DNA of 63,632 bases from SAR202 cluster bacterium (lineage in GTDB: Bacteria; Chloroflexota; Dehalococcoidia; UBA3495). The DNA lies in contig VFFT01000071.1 in NCBI GenBank assembly GCA_009392775.1, forward strand, positions 1 through 63,632. The letters run 5' to 3'. The position numbers and the translations under genes are program-made. Positions 24,320-34,929 of this stretch are shown here, in pieces (the stretch's first letter is position 1; each line of letters begins with the position of its first letter). The notes under the pieces are model-generated. The model saw nothing but the letters and a program-made list of their open reading frames with translations, was not told the DNA's origin and did no database searches.

Positions 24320-27300
24320 TTATCTGATTAGAATATCTTTTTCTAACTGATCGATATCTGATTCACTAAGATTGAAGTATTTAGCTTCAGGGTGGTGGAA
24401 AACGATTGCTGATACAGAAGCCTCCGGATCCATCATAAAACCTTCTGTAAGTTCTACTCCTATATTAGAGGTTACATCTAGTAGAGTGAATATCTTGCTT
24501 TGGTCTTCCAATCTGGGACAGGCTGGATACCCAAAGGAATATCTGCGTCCGCGGTATTGGGTTCTAAAGAGATCTTGATAAGTAGTGCCTTCGGTATCCT
24601 TAAATCCCCACATCTGCCGTATCTGTTGGTGAAGTAACTCAGCGAATGCCTCTGCACTTTCTATGGCCAGAGCTTGCAATATGTGAGAATTTAGATAATT
24701 ACCCTCTTGCATCCACCGTTCAGATAAGTCTCTCACTCCCGGGCCTATTGTAGTTGTAAACATGGCTAGGTAATCAATCTGATTCATAGAGGCTGGATTA
24801 ACATAATCTGCTAAGCATAATCCATCGTGCTGACTCTGACGTCCGAAATAAAATCGTTCTGCTACGGTCTCGCGGTCAGGTTGTAGTATTAGTAACTCCT
24901 GTTCTGAGGACACGCAAGGAAAGAATTTAAACACAGCGTTTGCCGTTATGTCTGCCTGACTCAATATTATGTCTTCTACAGCTCTGACCGCAGCCTGGAG
25001 TTCTACCGCAGATGAATCACCGGATTCCAAGGCTTCGGCAAATCTTCCTTTAAAACCAAGGTGCCGTACGTATAGCATCTGCGGGTTGATATATGGGAAT
25101 ATTTTCTCCATGTCATGATTAGTCAGAACGTGAGATACCAAGTCTGGTGGGTTGGGGATGTCAATATTATGGCTGATTTGCGCCGGAGCTACTACAGGAG
25201 CTTCATTTTTCGGCTGGGCATCTGAAGCAGTCGATTGCTCTGACAGCATAGCTTCTGTTTCTGCTTCAGCCGTGATAACTAGCTTTTGTCTCTCGTCAGA
25301 ATCTTGTACCGCATTAGCTAATGATAACCCGGTCATAGCATCTTGTGCGTACAATACTAGTCCGTCATATTCTGGAGATATTCTTAGTCTTGTGAACCGG
25401 TTAGATAGGGCGGCTCCCCCAACTAGAATAGGTGAGTCGACTCCTGATTGACGGAAATCTTTGACAGTTTCGACCATCATTTGGGCAGATTTAACCAATA
25501 ACCCAGATAGACCTATCATATCTGGGTTATGTTCTCTACATGCTTCGATTAAGTCCTGAGGTGGAACTTTAATACCTAAGTTGATGACCTCGTAGCCATT
25601 ATTGGACAGTATTATTTCCACTAGATTTTTCCCTATATCGTGGACATCTCCTTTTACAGTAGCTAGAACTACTTTGCCTTTTGTGGCAGTATCTGCTCTG
25701 TCCATGTGTGGTTCTAAATGAGAGACCGCGAACTTCATAGACTCAGCGGACTGAAGTACTTCTGCTACTATTAGCTGATTGGCGTTGAATTGACGTCCTA
25801 CTTCATCCATTCCTGCCATCAATGGCCCGTTGATTATTTGAAGAGGAGCCCTGTCTTCTAGAGCCTCGTTCAGGTCATCGGCTAATCCTTCTTTGGTTCC
25901 CTCAATAATAGCTTGCGCTAAACGTTCGTCTAGCGGTAGATTACGCCTTTCTTCAACAGTGGATTTGGGTGCTTTATCTCGGAAGTGATCAACGAATGGT
26001 GTTATGGGATCTCCCACTCGGTTCCATATTAAATCTTCAGCAAGATTACGTTCTTCTTCGGGTATGGATGCGTATCTTTGCATTAGTTCTGAATTGACTA
26101 TCGCTGTATCAAGTCCAGCTTGAACGCAGTGATATAGAAATACTGAGTTAAATACTTCGCGTCCAGCTGCAGGAAGTCCGAAGGACACGTTGGATATACC
26201 GAGTATAGTTTTGGTGTTTGGTAGTGCTTCTTTGATTAACCGAACTCCCTCTATGGTTTCCGCGGCAGAACCTACGTAATTTTGGTCACCTGTGCCTGCA
26301 GGGAATACCAAAGGGTCGAAGATAATGTCTTGTTCGGGTACGCCGTATTTTTCTGTGAGCAATTTATGCGATCGTAAAGCGACTTCCAACTTGCGCTCTT
26401 TTGTAATAGCTTGTGCTTGATTGGGATCGTCGTCAATGCATCCTACTACCAGTGCTGCACCATATCTCTGGGCTAATGGTACGACGGCCTGGAAGCGTTC
26501 TTCGCCATCTTCTAGATTTATCGAATTTATAATCGACTTACCCTGTAGTTTTTTTAATGCTTCCTCCAGGACTTTTGCATCGGTTGAGTCGATCATTATG
26601 GGAGCTTTAACCTTTTTGGTTAATTCGTCTAAGAATTTCGTAACGTCCGACAGCTCGTCCCGATCTGGGTCTTGTAGGCAGACGTCCAATATATGAGCTC
26701 CGTTTCTTACCTGTCGTCGTCCTACTTCAGCTCCTTCCTCATATGAGCCTTCACTGATTAATCTTCGGAATCGGCGACTTCCGAGGACATTAGTTCGTTC
26801 ACCTACTATGGTAGGTCTACTCTCATCGTCTATAGTCAGAGCCTCAATACCAGATACTCTGCTCTCATAGTTGGTCACTGGTGTTCGCGTCTCTGACAAT
26901 TGTGAAACGTGTTCCGATAGTTTTTTTATGTGTTCTGGAACTGTGCCGCAACACCCCCCTATGACGTTAATCCAACCAGATTCTAGAAATCGGCTGATAG
27001 TAGAAACCATCATTTCAGGGGTTTCGTTATAGTTCCCGTCTTCGTCCGGTAATCCTGCGTTAGGAAGGCATGCAACAGGGAATTTAGATATCCCAGCCAA
27101 CGTTCTTATATGGTCTGTCATAAATTCAGCGCCAGTGGCACAGTTAAAACCGACCCATAATAAGTCTCTATGAGATAACGATGTGTAGAAGGCCTCAGCA
27201 TCTTGACCCGCGAGGAGCGTGCCCATTGGTTCTACTGTGCCTTGTACGGAAACAGGTAGTGCTGTTTTAAGTTCTAGAAAAGCTTGGTCAATTCCTTCCA

Positions 27301-27832
27301 ATCCTGCCTTCACGTTTATGGTGTCTTGACTGGTTTCTAGAAGCAGTAGATCTACACCACCTTCAATAAGTCCAATAGCTTGCTCTTTGTACGCATCTGC
27401 AAGCTCGTCAAATGTTATTCCGCCTGTTACCGAAATTGTCTTTGTTGTTGGACCCATTGAGCCCGCGACGAACCTAGGTTTATCCGTTGTGGTAAATTCT
27501 TGGGCTGCCGCGACCGCTAACCGAGCAGCCTCTCGATTTAATTCTCTAGCCAAGTGACTCAAATCGTATTCAGACAATACTACGGATGTTGATCCGAAAG
27601 TGTTTGTCTCTATTATGTCTGATCCAGCGTCTAGGTAGGCTTTATGTATTTCCGATATGATGTGCGGGCGTGTTAGGCAGAGGTGTTCGTTACAGCCTTC
27701 GTATTCGACACCACCAAAGTCATCTGGTCCCAAATCATATGCTTGAATAGCGGTCCCCATGGCGCCGTCTATTACCAAGACCCGCTGGGTAAGAAGTTCT
27801 TTTAATAAAGCTATGCGTTCAGAAGTTACCAT
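24320..27832 (-). CDS. metH: Cobalamin-dependent methionine synthase
   Basis: 1170 residues with all four MetH modules in order. Homocysteine-binding domain (about 1-310): GAMGTAIQ, zinc cysteines in GFNCATG and GGCCGT. Methyltetrahydrofolate domain (about 340-600): GERTNVLGSRRFRR. Cobalamin domain (about 640-860): GDVHDIGKNLV, whose histidine binds cobalt. A charged linker follows, then the AdoMet reactivation domain (about 930-1170): RGRRYSFGYPACPRLED. It makes methionine from homocysteine. It lies 47 bases downstream of pepN on the same strand, with no SAM or cobalamin riboswitch in that gap, so it is likely read from the pepN promoter. Confidence 0.97.
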   Translation of the reverse strand: MVTSERIALLKELLTQRVLVIDGAMGTAIQAYDLGPDDFGGVEYEGCNEHLCLTRPHIISEIHKAYLDAGSDIIETNTFGSTSVVLSEYDLSHLARELNREAARLAVAAAQEFTTTDKPRFVAGSMGPTTKTISVTGGITFDELADAYKEQAIGLIEGGVDLLLLETSQDTINVKAGLEGIDQAFLELKTALPVSVQGTVEPMGTLLAGQDAEAFYTSLSHRDLLWVGFNCATGAEFMTDHIRTLAGISKFPVACLPNAGLPDEDGNYNETPEMMVSTISRFLESGWINVIGGCCGTVPEHIKKLSEHVSQLSETRTPVTNYESRVSGIEALTIDDESRPTIVGERTNVLGSRRFRRLISEGSYEEGAEVGRRQVRNGAHILDVCLQDPDRDELSDVTKFLDELTKKVKAPIMIDSTDAKVLEEALKKLQGKSIINSINLEDGEERFQAVVPLAQRYGAALVVGCIDDDPNQAQAITKERKLEVALRSHKLLTEKYGVPEQDIIFDPLVFPAGTGDQNYVGSAAETIEGVRLIKEALPNTKTILGISNVSFGLPAAGREVFNSVFLYHCVQAGLDTAIVNSELMQRYASIPEEERNLAEDLIWNRVGDPITPFVDHFRDKAPKSTVEERRNLPLDERLAQAIIEGTKEGLADDLNEALEDRAPLQIINGPLMAGMDEVGRQFNANQLIVAEVLQSAESMKFAVSHLEPHMDRADTATKGKVVLATVKGDVHDIGKNLVEIILSNNGYEVINLGIKVPPQDLIEACREHNPDMIGLSGLLVKSAQMMVETVKDFRQSGVDSPILVGGAALSNRFTRLRISPEYDGLVLYAQDAMTGLSLANAVQDSDERQKLVITAEAETEAMLSEQSTASDAQPKNEAPVVAPAQISHNIDIPNPPDLVSHVLTNHDMEKIFPYINPQMLYVRHLGFKGRFAEALESGDSSAVELQAAVRAVEDIILSQADITANAVFKFFPCVSSEQELLILQPDRETVAERFYFGRQSQHDGLCLADYVNPASMNQIDYLAMFTTTIGPGVRDLSERWMQEGNYLNSHILQALAIESAEAFAELLHQQIRQMWGFKDTEGTTYQDLFRTQYRGRRYSFGYPACPRLEDQSKIFTLLDVTSNIGVELTEGFMMDPEASVSAIVFHHPEAKYFNLSESDIDQLEKDILIR

Positions 27833-27879
27833 TTGATATTTATTCCAATTATATTTATTGTAGATTTTGATTCTAAGGT

Positions 27880-30471
27880 TTAGTTAAACCATTTTGATAG
27901 TTCGTCTTTATTTTTCCCTAGCCACGCTGTGTTAATACGAATCCGTTCTAGCGATTGGCGAATTGTCCGTTCTGCAGCCGGAGTTGGATGTTCTTTGAAG
28001 AAGTCTTCTATTTCGGTAGCTTTTTCTTCAGATGTGAATGATCCGGTAATAGCTACCAGTCGCATTAATCCAAACCCACCTCCGCCGTATCGTTTGTCAA
28101 ATTCGGTCCAATTATCCTTCACGAATTCCCAGGCTATATCCCTACCTCTTATGTTCGCGGCTACAGCAGATACTAACGTTATAGTATCTTGTGACCGGAC
28201 ATCATCAGTTAACGATCTAGCTAGAAGGTCCTTAAGTAGATCTACGTCACTAAATCTTGCCAAACTTATGAGCAGCCGTATTTTCTCCTCTTGTAGTTCT
28301 GAGTCGCGTTCCAATGTCCAGAGAGCGTCGTAGGTTTTCCTGTCACCAGACTGTGCGACTAAGCTATATACAAGACCTCGCAAATCCGGATGGACTGATG
28401 ATGTATCTTGTAGATATTTATTGAATAGGGACTGAGCTTCTTTCAGGACTTCGGTATCCCCATAGTTTCCTGCTTGACTCAATACCGTACTTCTTAATAG
28501 CGCATCTAGGTGGCCTTCTCCAGTCTTTGGAGTCCAACCTATTTTTTGAGCAGCACTCTTAAACAGGTCTTTGGCGAATGTTCTATATGCATCGTAGAAA
28601 CCCTCATCGGAGATCAATGTTTCAATCTCCTTCAGGTTGCTGGCTAGATCACTCCATACCGAAGCGTCGGACTCGGATTTATAAGCATTGGCCAATGACA
28701 GGAATTGTGTTACTGGTAATAAACCTGCCTTTGATAATGCGTAAGCGTCATTTTGTATCCCAAGTCTATCCGTAGCGCTTAATACCTGGGACTCTATGCC
28801 TGGAATAAGATTTTGCCAGTCCTTTGAGGTGTAGTTGACTCTGAAAAACCCCGTCTGGTCAGGATTCAATTTGAACCACTTGGGATCATCTGAGATACCG
28901 GAGAGAGTGACTGATGATTCGGAGTCAGAGACTATAGAGGTGCCAGAAGATCGGTTGTCTTGTGGTACTAGGACCCTGACAGGAACTTGCCATTGCATTT
29001 GCGGTGATGGTTGATCGCTCAGTATATTGTCGTACACAAATCGTTCTTGGGATAGGTTGATAGTCAAGCTGTTATTGACTCTTTCAGATGTAACAGAGAC
29101 GACTGGGTAGCCCATTTGGCTAGTCCAAGTATTCATTATTTCTGTGACAGGCTGTTTAGAAACTTCTTCAAGGGCGTTCCACAAATCAACGGTCTGTGCA
29201 TTTTGGTATTGATTTGCTGATAAATATTTGTGGAGACCTTGCCGGAAAACCTCGGGACTCAAGAATTGCTCTAGCATACGTATTACCGATGCGCCTTTAC
29301 TGTAGCTAATGGCATCAAATAATTGGCTAACCTCTGCAGGGTTTTTAACTTCTTGTTCAATAGGATGAGAATTCTTGAGTCCGTCCAAGCTTAATGCTCT
29401 GTTAGTGTCCATGTTTACGAATTGAGTCCACATTGCCCATTCGGGAAACAACCAATCTACGGCTTTTGTTCCCATCCAGGAAGCGAAACTTTCATTAAGC
29501 CATAGGTCGTCCCACCATTTCATAGTTACTAGGTCTCCGAACCACATATGCGCCATCTCGTGCGCTACCACTTCTGCAACTCTTTGCCTAGTTCCAGCTG
29601 ATGAATTTAAAGGATCTACTAATAGGGCTGTTTCTCGGTAGGTAACGGCCCCCCAATTCTCCATAGCGCCTGCTGCAAAATCTGGTATCGCGATATGGTC
29701 CAGCTTCTCTAGGGGATAGGGAATGCCAAAATAGTCGTTAAAGAATGATAGTAGCTTTACTGAAGTATCTAGCGCAAACCGGCCTTGTTCTTCTTTACCT
29801 CTTGTTGTCCATACTCCCACTATAGTTCCGCTAGCAGCTTCTTTTTCTATGTGAGTGAGATCTCCTACTACAAATGCTAACAGGTATGTTGACATTATCG
29901 GGGTGTCAGCGAATTTGACTGAATTCATGCCACCGCTAAGTGTCGTATTTTCAATTTCTGGTGTATTGGCTAGAGCAACCAAGTGACTGGGGACAACTAG
30001 AGTTACAGAGAACGTTGCTTTGCATTCCGGTTCATCCCAGCATGGAAAAGCCTGACGAGCATCCGTAGCTTCAAATTGAGTAGTGGCCAGATACTGGGTA
30101 TTCCCTTCGGGGTCTATGTATTGGCTTCGGTAGAATCCTCTAAGTTTGTCGTTCAATATGCCTGTAAAGGCTATGTCTATCTTTCCTTCTCCGATTGGGA
30201 TTTCCTCAGGGAAAGTCAGAGTACAGGTCTCTGCTTCTTTGTTATATGCAATGTTTTCGGTTTTCAGTACAGAGCCATTGATTGCAATCGAAGCTGATCC
30301 TATATCTATATCCAGAGCATTCATTACGATCGTTGATGATGATTCCGAAACCCTAACGTCTATAGTTGCATTTCCAGAGAAAGCGAAATTCTGTATGTCA
30401 GGCTTTAATTCAAGTTGGTAATGAAGGGGTTTTATGTTCTTGGGCAATACCGCCGCCTCAGTTCCAGGCAT
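27880..30471 (-). CDS. pepN: M1-family aminopeptidase N
   Basis: 863 residues. The M1 hallmarks are GAMENWGAVTYRE (substrate N-terminus recognition) and HEMAHMWFGD with the zinc glutamate 18 residues later in NESFAS. The N-terminal beta domain has RQAFPCWDEPECKATF, and the C-terminal helical ERAP1-like domain runs from about 530. It removes N-terminal residues from peptides. There is no signal peptide, so it is cytoplasmic. ATG 30471 has TAGGAG seven bases upstream. metH follows closely. Confidence 0.95.
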   Translation of the reverse strand: MPGTEAAVLPKNIKPLHYQLELKPDIQNFAFSGNATIDVRVSESSSTIVMNALDIDIGSASIAINGSVLKTENIAYNKEAETCTLTFPEEIPIGEGKIDIAFTGILNDKLRGFYRSQYIDPEGNTQYLATTQFEATDARQAFPCWDEPECKATFSVTLVVPSHLVALANTPEIENTTLSGGMNSVKFADTPIMSTYLLAFVVGDLTHIEKEAASGTIVGVWTTRGKEEQGRFALDTSVKLLSFFNDYFGIPYPLEKLDHIAIPDFAAGAMENWGAVTYRETALLVDPLNSSAGTRQRVAEVVAHEMAHMWFGDLVTMKWWDDLWLNESFASWMGTKAVDWLFPEWAMWTQFVNMDTNRALSLDGLKNSHPIEQEVKNPAEVSQLFDAISYSKGASVIRMLEQFLSPEVFRQGLHKYLSANQYQNAQTVDLWNALEEVSKQPVTEIMNTWTSQMGYPVVSVTSERVNNSLTINLSQERFVYDNILSDQPSPQMQWQVPVRVLVPQDNRSSGTSIVSDSESSVTLSGISDDPKWFKLNPDQTGFFRVNYTSKDWQNLIPGIESQVLSATDRLGIQNDAYALSKAGLLPVTQFLSLANAYKSESDASVWSDLASNLKEIETLISDEGFYDAYRTFAKDLFKSAAQKIGWTPKTGEGHLDALLRSTVLSQAGNYGDTEVLKEAQSLFNKYLQDTSSVHPDLRGLVYSLVAQSGDRKTYDALWTLERDSELQEEKIRLLISLARFSDVDLLKDLLARSLTDDVRSQDTITLVSAVAANIRGRDIAWEFVKDNWTEFDKRYGGGGFGLMRLVAITGSFTSEEKATEIEDFFKEHPTPAAERTIRQSLERIRINTAWLGKNKDELSKWFN

Positions 30472-30596
30472 CGATTAACTCCTATTTTGCACGACAAAAA
30501 TTATTAGGAATTATCCTTAGTCGTGCATTGTGTACTCGGAAGTACCCGTAAGTTTAACATTAAACACAAACCTAGTCTGCCTGAGCAGTAGTTAGG

Positions 30597-30761
30597 TAGA
30601 CCGTTAGGAGTAATCCAGTGGTATAATAGCCGGCGGTTTCATTGGTAAAAGGAGCGTATATATTCACCGATGGTCCATGCTGGTTAGAAGGTGTATTGAG
30701 CGTGGATACTAGCTCAGAATGAAATTTAAAACCAATCAAGAGTAACTATAGGAGGAGGCAC
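30597..30761 (+). promoter_or_regulatory. Candidate leuC promoter and leader
   Basis: A perfect TATAAT is at 30622-30627; the best -35-like bases (TAGACC at 30597-30602) are poor. About 135 bases of leader follow before leuC, with complementary segments TTTCATT (30637-30643) and AATGAAA (30718-30724). No T-box motif or short leucine-rich leader peptide was seen. Confidence 0.35.
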
Positions 30762-32162
30762 ATGGCGGCTCAGACTATGTTTGAGAAGATCTGGGATTCC
30801 CACGTTGTTCATGAGGAGTCCGGACAACCTTCGATCATCTATATAGATCTCCATTTGATACACGAGGTTACGACACCTCAGGCGTTTGATGGACTTAGAC
30901 TCAATGGGCGAGGAGTTCGTAGGCCTGATTTAACTATTGCGACTGTAGACCATAATACCCCGACATGGGAATTGGACAAACCAGTCACTGACGAGATATC
31001 TAAAAAACAGCTGGATGCGCTAGCTGATAATGTGAAGGGCACCGGAATAACTTTTTATGATAGGTTTAGCGAAAATCAGGGAATAGTACATGTTATTGGA
31101 CCTGATTTAGGGTATACGCTCCCTGGAAAGACTGTAGTATGCGGAGATAGTCATACCTCTACTCATGGAGCTTTAGGTTGCTTGGCTATGGGGATTGGAA
31201 CTTCAGAGGTCGAGCATGTTCTGGCAACGCAGACTCTGCGCCAATTTAAACCTAAAACAATGGAAGTAAGGATAAATGGGGCTTTGCCGGTTGGAGTATC
31301 CGCTAAGGATGTTATCTTAGGCATCATCGGGAAGATAGGGATAAATGGTGGTATAGGCCACGCAATAGAATATACCGGTGAAGCTATCAAAGGTCTGTCT
31401 ATGGATGGCCGTATGACGGTATGCAATATGAGTATAGAAGGTGGTGCTCGAGCGGGCATGATTGCCCCAGACGAAACCACTTTTGAATATATAAAAGATC
31501 GGCCATACGCTCCTAAAGGCGAGGAATTGGAGGCTGCTATTGAAGAGTGGCAGAAATTACCTACCGACAGTGGAGCCAAATTTGACAAGCTTGTAGAGAT
31601 TGATGCTGCTGATCTAGCTCCATTCGTGACGTGGGGTACTAATCCAGGGATGGTAGCCAAGATAACTGATAGAGTTCCAGACCCGGCGTCATTTGCTAGT
31701 GCTGCTGAGCGTGAATCTGCAGAACGGGCTCTTACATATATGGGACTCGAGCCAAACACCCCAATAGAAGATATAAAAATAGATCGTATATTTCTTGGTG
31801 CCTGTACAAATTCCCGTATTGATGATCTTCGAGCTGCTGCAAATGTTATAAAGGGTAAAACCGTTAATCCAAATGTTTATGCTATGGTCGTCCCGGGTTC
31901 CGCAAGGGTTAAATTGCAGGCAGAGCAGGAAGGATTGGACAAAATTTTTAAGGACGCAGGATTTGACTGGAGAGTCGCAGGGTGTTCCATGTGTCTTGGG
32001 ATGAACCCAGATATTCTTCAGCCTGGCGAACGTTGTGCGTCCACATCGAATCGTAATTTTGAGGGGCGTCAAGGAAAAGGTGGGCGCACCCATCTGGTCA
32101 GTCCTGAAATGGCTGCTGCTGCTGCTATAGCCGGACATTTTGTAGACATCCGAGATTGGTAA
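30762..32162 (+). CDS. leuC: 3-isopropylmalate dehydratase large subunit
   Basis: 466 residues, standard LeuC. It begins with [12 protein letters not shown] and has [29 protein letters not shown], and the [4Fe-4S] ligands in [12 protein letters not shown] and [12 protein letters not shown], followed by [11 protein letters not shown]. With LeuD it isomerises 2- to 3-isopropylmalate in leucine synthesis. ATG 30762 follows AGGAGGAGG. leuD starts 11 bases after its stop. leuA and leuB are not in the window. Confidence 0.97.
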   Translation: MAAQTMFEKIWDSHVVHEESGQPSIIYIDLHLIHEVTTPQAFDGLRLNGRGVRRPDLTIATVDHNTPTWELDKPVTDEISKKQLDALADNVKGTGITFYDRFSENQGIVHVIGPDLGYTLPGKTVVCGDSHTSTHGALGCLAMGIGTSEVEHVLATQTLRQFKPKTMEVRINGALPVGVSAKDVILGIIGKIGINGGIGHAIEYTGEAIKGLSMDGRMTVCNMSIEGGARAGMIAPDETTFEYIKDRPYAPKGEELEAAIEEWQKLPTDSGAKFDKLVEIDAADLAPFVTWGTNPGMVAKITDRVPDPASFASAAERESAERALTYMGLEPNTPIEDIKIDRIFLGACTNSRIDDLRAAANVIKGKTVNPNVYAMVVPGSARVKLQAEQEGLDKIFKDAGFDWRVAGCSMCLGMNPDILQPGERCASTSNRNFEGRQGKGGRTHLVSPEMAAAAAIAGHFVDIRDW

Positions 32163-32172
32163 AGGAGGCGAT

Positions 32173-32760
32173 ATGGAACCTTTTATAAAAGTTACTGGAG
32201 TTGCGGCACCGATAAATAGGGTAAATATTGACACGGATCAGGTAATCCCCGCGATACATTTAAAAAGCATCGAGAGAACAGGTTATGGCAAGTTCTTATT
32301 CTCTAGTTGGAGATTCGATGCGGACGGAACACCTAATCCTGATTTTGTTTTGAATAAGCCTGAGTACCAAAATGCCAGCATAATAGTTGCAGGAAGAAAC
32401 TTTGGGTGTGGATCTTCACGAGAACATGCTCCCTGGGCTCTCCAAGATTACGGCATTAGATGCGTTATTGCTCCGAGTTTTGCAGATATTTTCCACAACA
32501 ATTGCTATCAGAATGGTTTGCTTCCAATAGTATTGCCTGAGGAGGATGTCAGCCGACTTATTGATAAGCTAGAGAAAGATCCTGGCACGAAACTAAACAT
32601 AGATCTTGAAGGATTAAGGATTTGGGATGAAGATGAAGAAATTGTTCTGGATTTCAATGTAGAGGAGTTTCGTCGGTATTGTCTTCTGAATGGGTTGGAT
32701 GATATCGGGTTGACGCTCCAGAATGAAGACGCTATTAAAGCTTTCGAAACCAAATCTTAG
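32173..32760 (+). CDS. leuD: 3-isopropylmalate dehydratase small subunit
   Basis: 195 residues, swivelling domain partner of LeuC. It has VNIDTDQVIPAIHLK, GRNFGCGSSREHAPWAL, FADIFHNNCYQNGLLP and the late LDDIGLTL. ATG 32173 follows AAGGAGG, 11 bases after leuC, so the two are co-transcribed and co-translated. The strong terminator at 32781 closes the leuCD unit. Confidence 0.96.
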   Translation: MEPFIKVTGVAAPINRVNIDTDQVIPAIHLKSIERTGYGKFLFSSWRFDADGTPNPDFVLNKPEYQNASIIVAGRNFGCGSSREHAPWALQDYGIRCVIAPSFADIFHNNCYQNGLLPIVLPEEDVSRLIDKLEKDPGTKLNIDLEGLRIWDEDEEIVLDFNVEEFRRYCLLNGLDDIGLTLQNEDAIKAFETKS

Positions 32761-32780
32761 TTGAGATAAATATGGGAATT

Positions 32781-32811
32781 AAAGCCACCGGTCTCCGGTG
32801 GCTTTTTTTTA
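32781..32811 (+). terminator. Intrinsic terminator of leuCD
   Basis: Perfect arms AAAGCCACCGG (32781-32791) and CCGGTGGCTTT (32795-32805) with a three-base loop, followed by a run of T. It begins 21 bases after the leuD stop. Confidence 0.93.
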
Positions 32812-32892
32812 TCCTATGTATTTTGCCAATGGTATACTCTGGTCAATCTTTTATGGGATATTCATAAATTAAATGTTATTGAGAGGATTTCA

Positions 32893-34539
32893 ATGCAAAC
32901 TATTGATGTAATCGCAGAGATATTGAAGCGTGAGGGTATTGGAGTATTGAGTTGTTTTCCGACTACTCCTGTTATAGAGGCAGCAGCTGCTGCTGGGATA
33001 CGCCCGATTATATGTCGCCAAGAACGTGTTGGGGTTGGAATAGCTGATGGATATAGCCGTTTGACCAATGGGGACCCTGTCGGTGTTTTTGCTATGCAAT
33101 ACGGCCCTGGGGCTGAGAACGCGTACGCTGGTGTTGCCACAGCATATTCTGACTCCACACCTTTGCTTTTATTGCCGCTAGGTCATCCTAGGGATAGGCA
33201 GGGAGTATTCCCGCTGTTCTCATCTATGTCTAATTATGCTGGTGTCACCAAATATATAGAACAAATAAATGTCGCTGATCGTACTTCAGAGGTGATGCGC
33301 AGGGCCTTTGGGGCGATTCATCAAGGACGCACTGGGCCAGTTATGGTAGAAATACCTGCGGACATAGCATTGGAGGAAGTCTCAGAAGAATCCTTTTTCT
33401 GGTCCCAAAATGTTAGAAAAATAGGGTCGCAAGGAGATCCTGGGGACATTGAATCTGCCGCAAAGGTATTATGCGCTGCAAAGAATCCTATAATACATGC
33501 GGGACAAGGGGTTTTATTAGCGGCTGCAACAAATGAGTTAGTTGAATTAGCAGAGTTGTTAAATATACCCGTCATGACCACATTGTTGGGAAAAAGTGCA
33601 TTCCCTGAAGTCCATCCCTTGGCGTTAGGTAGTGGCTCAGGTGTGACCTCGGGTCCAGTACAGTATTTCATGAGTATATCTGATGTAGTTCTTGGCATCG
33701 GCTGTAGTTTTACCAAACATGGTATGTCTATGAATATCCCCGCTGGAAAAACAATTATTCATGCCACTAATGATCCGAGAGATATAAATAAGGATTATGA
33801 TGTTGAATATCCTATAGTCGGAGATGCAAAGCTGGTACTTAGACAACTTATAGAGGCATGCAAAGATATAATGGGGTCGTCGCAGATACAGAGAGAAGAT
33901 ATTAGCCGAGCGATTGACTCCCAAAGAAATCAGTGGTTAGCTGAGTGGTCCCGAAAGTTAGAGTCTTCTGAAAAGCCTATCAATCCTTACAGGGTTATAT
34001 GGGACTTTATGCGGACTATACCCCCTCAGGATGCTGTAGTTACTCATGATTCTGGTAGCCCTAGAGATCAGATAGTTCCATTCTATAGATCAAATGGTCC
34101 GAGGACTTATCTAGGTTGGGGTAAGTCTCACGGATTGGGAACGGGCCTCGGATTGGTTATAGGCGCTAAACTAGCAGATCCCAGTAAAATGTGTGTCAAT
34201 TTTATGGGAGATGCAGCGTTCGGAATGACTGGACTTGATTTTGAAACTGCGGTCCGTTCAGATATTCCTATTACCACTGTTGTGCTGAACAACTCAACAA
34301 TGGCCGTAGAAACTCATGCTATGCAGACTTCGCATGACTTGTATAAGTCTCGTGATTTAGGAGGCAACTACGCCGAACTGGGGTTAGCTATGGGTGGATA
34401 TGCAGAACGTATAGATAATCCAAACGAAATATGTGGTGCTTTTGAACGTGCCCGAAAGATGAATGATGAAGGGAAATCTGTGCTGTTAGAATTCATTACT
34501 AGTGCAGAAACAGCATTTTCCCACAAGAGGCCATTCTAA
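32893..34539 (+). CDS. Thiamine diphosphate-dependent enzyme (acetolactate synthase-like, substrate unknown)
   Basis: 548 residues with the three-domain ThDP decarboxylase architecture. The N-terminal VLSCFPTTPVIEAAAAAG and CRQERVGVGIADGYSRL carry the cofactor-activating glutamate. The central domain runs about 190-330. The C-terminal GDAAFGMTGLDFETAV with a following LNNSTMA is the ThDP/Mg motif, with GDA in place of the common GDG. It resembles acetolactate synthase-like decarboxylases and ligases but not IlvB itself. ATG 32893 has GAGAGG upstream. A small dimeric-barrel gene follows after 30 bases and is probably part of the same pathway. Confidence 0.85.
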   Translation: MQTIDVIAEILKREGIGVLSCFPTTPVIEAAAAAGIRPIICRQERVGVGIADGYSRLTNGDPVGVFAMQYGPGAENAYAGVATAYSDSTPLLLLPLGHPRDRQGVFPLFSSMSNYAGVTKYIEQINVADRTSEVMRRAFGAIHQGRTGPVMVEIPADIALEEVSEESFFWSQNVRKIGSQGDPGDIESAAKVLCAAKNPIIHAGQGVLLAAATNELVELAELLNIPVMTTLLGKSAFPEVHPLALGSGSGVTSGPVQYFMSISDVVLGIGCSFTKHGMSMNIPAGKTIIHATNDPRDINKDYDVEYPIVGDAKLVLRQLIEACKDIMGSSQIQREDISRAIDSQRNQWLAEWSRKLESSEKPINPYRVIWDFMRTIPPQDAVVTHDSGSPRDQIVPFYRSNGPRTYLGWGKSHGLGTGLGLVIGAKLADPSKMCVNFMGDAAFGMTGLDFETAVRSDIPITTVVLNNSTMAVETHAMQTSHDLYKSRDLGGNYAELGLAMGGYAERIDNPNEICGAFERARKMNDEGKSVLLEFITSAETAFSHKRPF

Positions 34540-34569
34540 ATAAATATATTGAAATATTAAGGAGCTAGT

Positions 34570-34929
34570 ATGACTCGTTCAAAGTACTTGTTTATAGCCT
34601 CAATGGATGTTCTAACAGATAGAAAACAGCTGTTCGATGAAGTTTATAACGAGGAGCATTGTCCGTTGTTACTGGAAGTTCCAGGGGTGCGAGCAGTAAG
34701 TAGGTTTGAGACACAAAGTTTTGCTATGGCACTAGGAGGCGAGATACGTCATGTAAATAATGAACATGACCCCAGGTATCACGCCATTTACGAAATAGAT
34801 AACCCGAGCGTTTTGGAGTCATCAGATTGGTCGAATGCGGTAGATAGCGGCAGGTGGCCAGAAGAAGTGAGGCCTTATACAAGTAACCGTAGGCATTCAT
34901 TATTGAAGTTGACGTATCCAATTACTTAA
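34570..34929 (+). CDS. Small dimeric alpha/beta-barrel protein (EthD-like)
   Basis: 119 residues. The N-terminal strand KYLFIASMDV, then EVYNEEHCPLLLEVPGVRAVSRFE and RYHAIYEIDNPSVLESSDW, give the ferredoxin-like beta-alpha-beta pattern of EthD/Dabb proteins, where N-x-x-H-x-P and a PGV turn are typical. Such proteins are often small accessory enzymes or lyases; no definite function can be given. It follows the ThDP enzyme by 30 bases with AAGGAG upstream, so it is probably its operon partner. Confidence 0.65.
   Translation: MTRSKYLFIASMDVLTDRKQLFDEVYNEEHCPLLLEVPGVRAVSRFETQSFAMALGGEIRHVNNEHDPRYHAIYEIDNPSVLESSDWSNAVDSGRWPEEVRPYTSNRRHSLLKLTYPIT

Noticed and set aside
27833..27879. SAM or cobalamin riboswitch controlling metH
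   Set aside because: The gap between pepN and metH is only 47 bases and has no riboswitch-like structure.
31163..31759. Long open frame antisense to leuC
   Set aside because: leuC is certain on the plus strand. The antisense frame has no ribosome-binding site or recognisable protein features, and such shadows are common opposite conserved genes.
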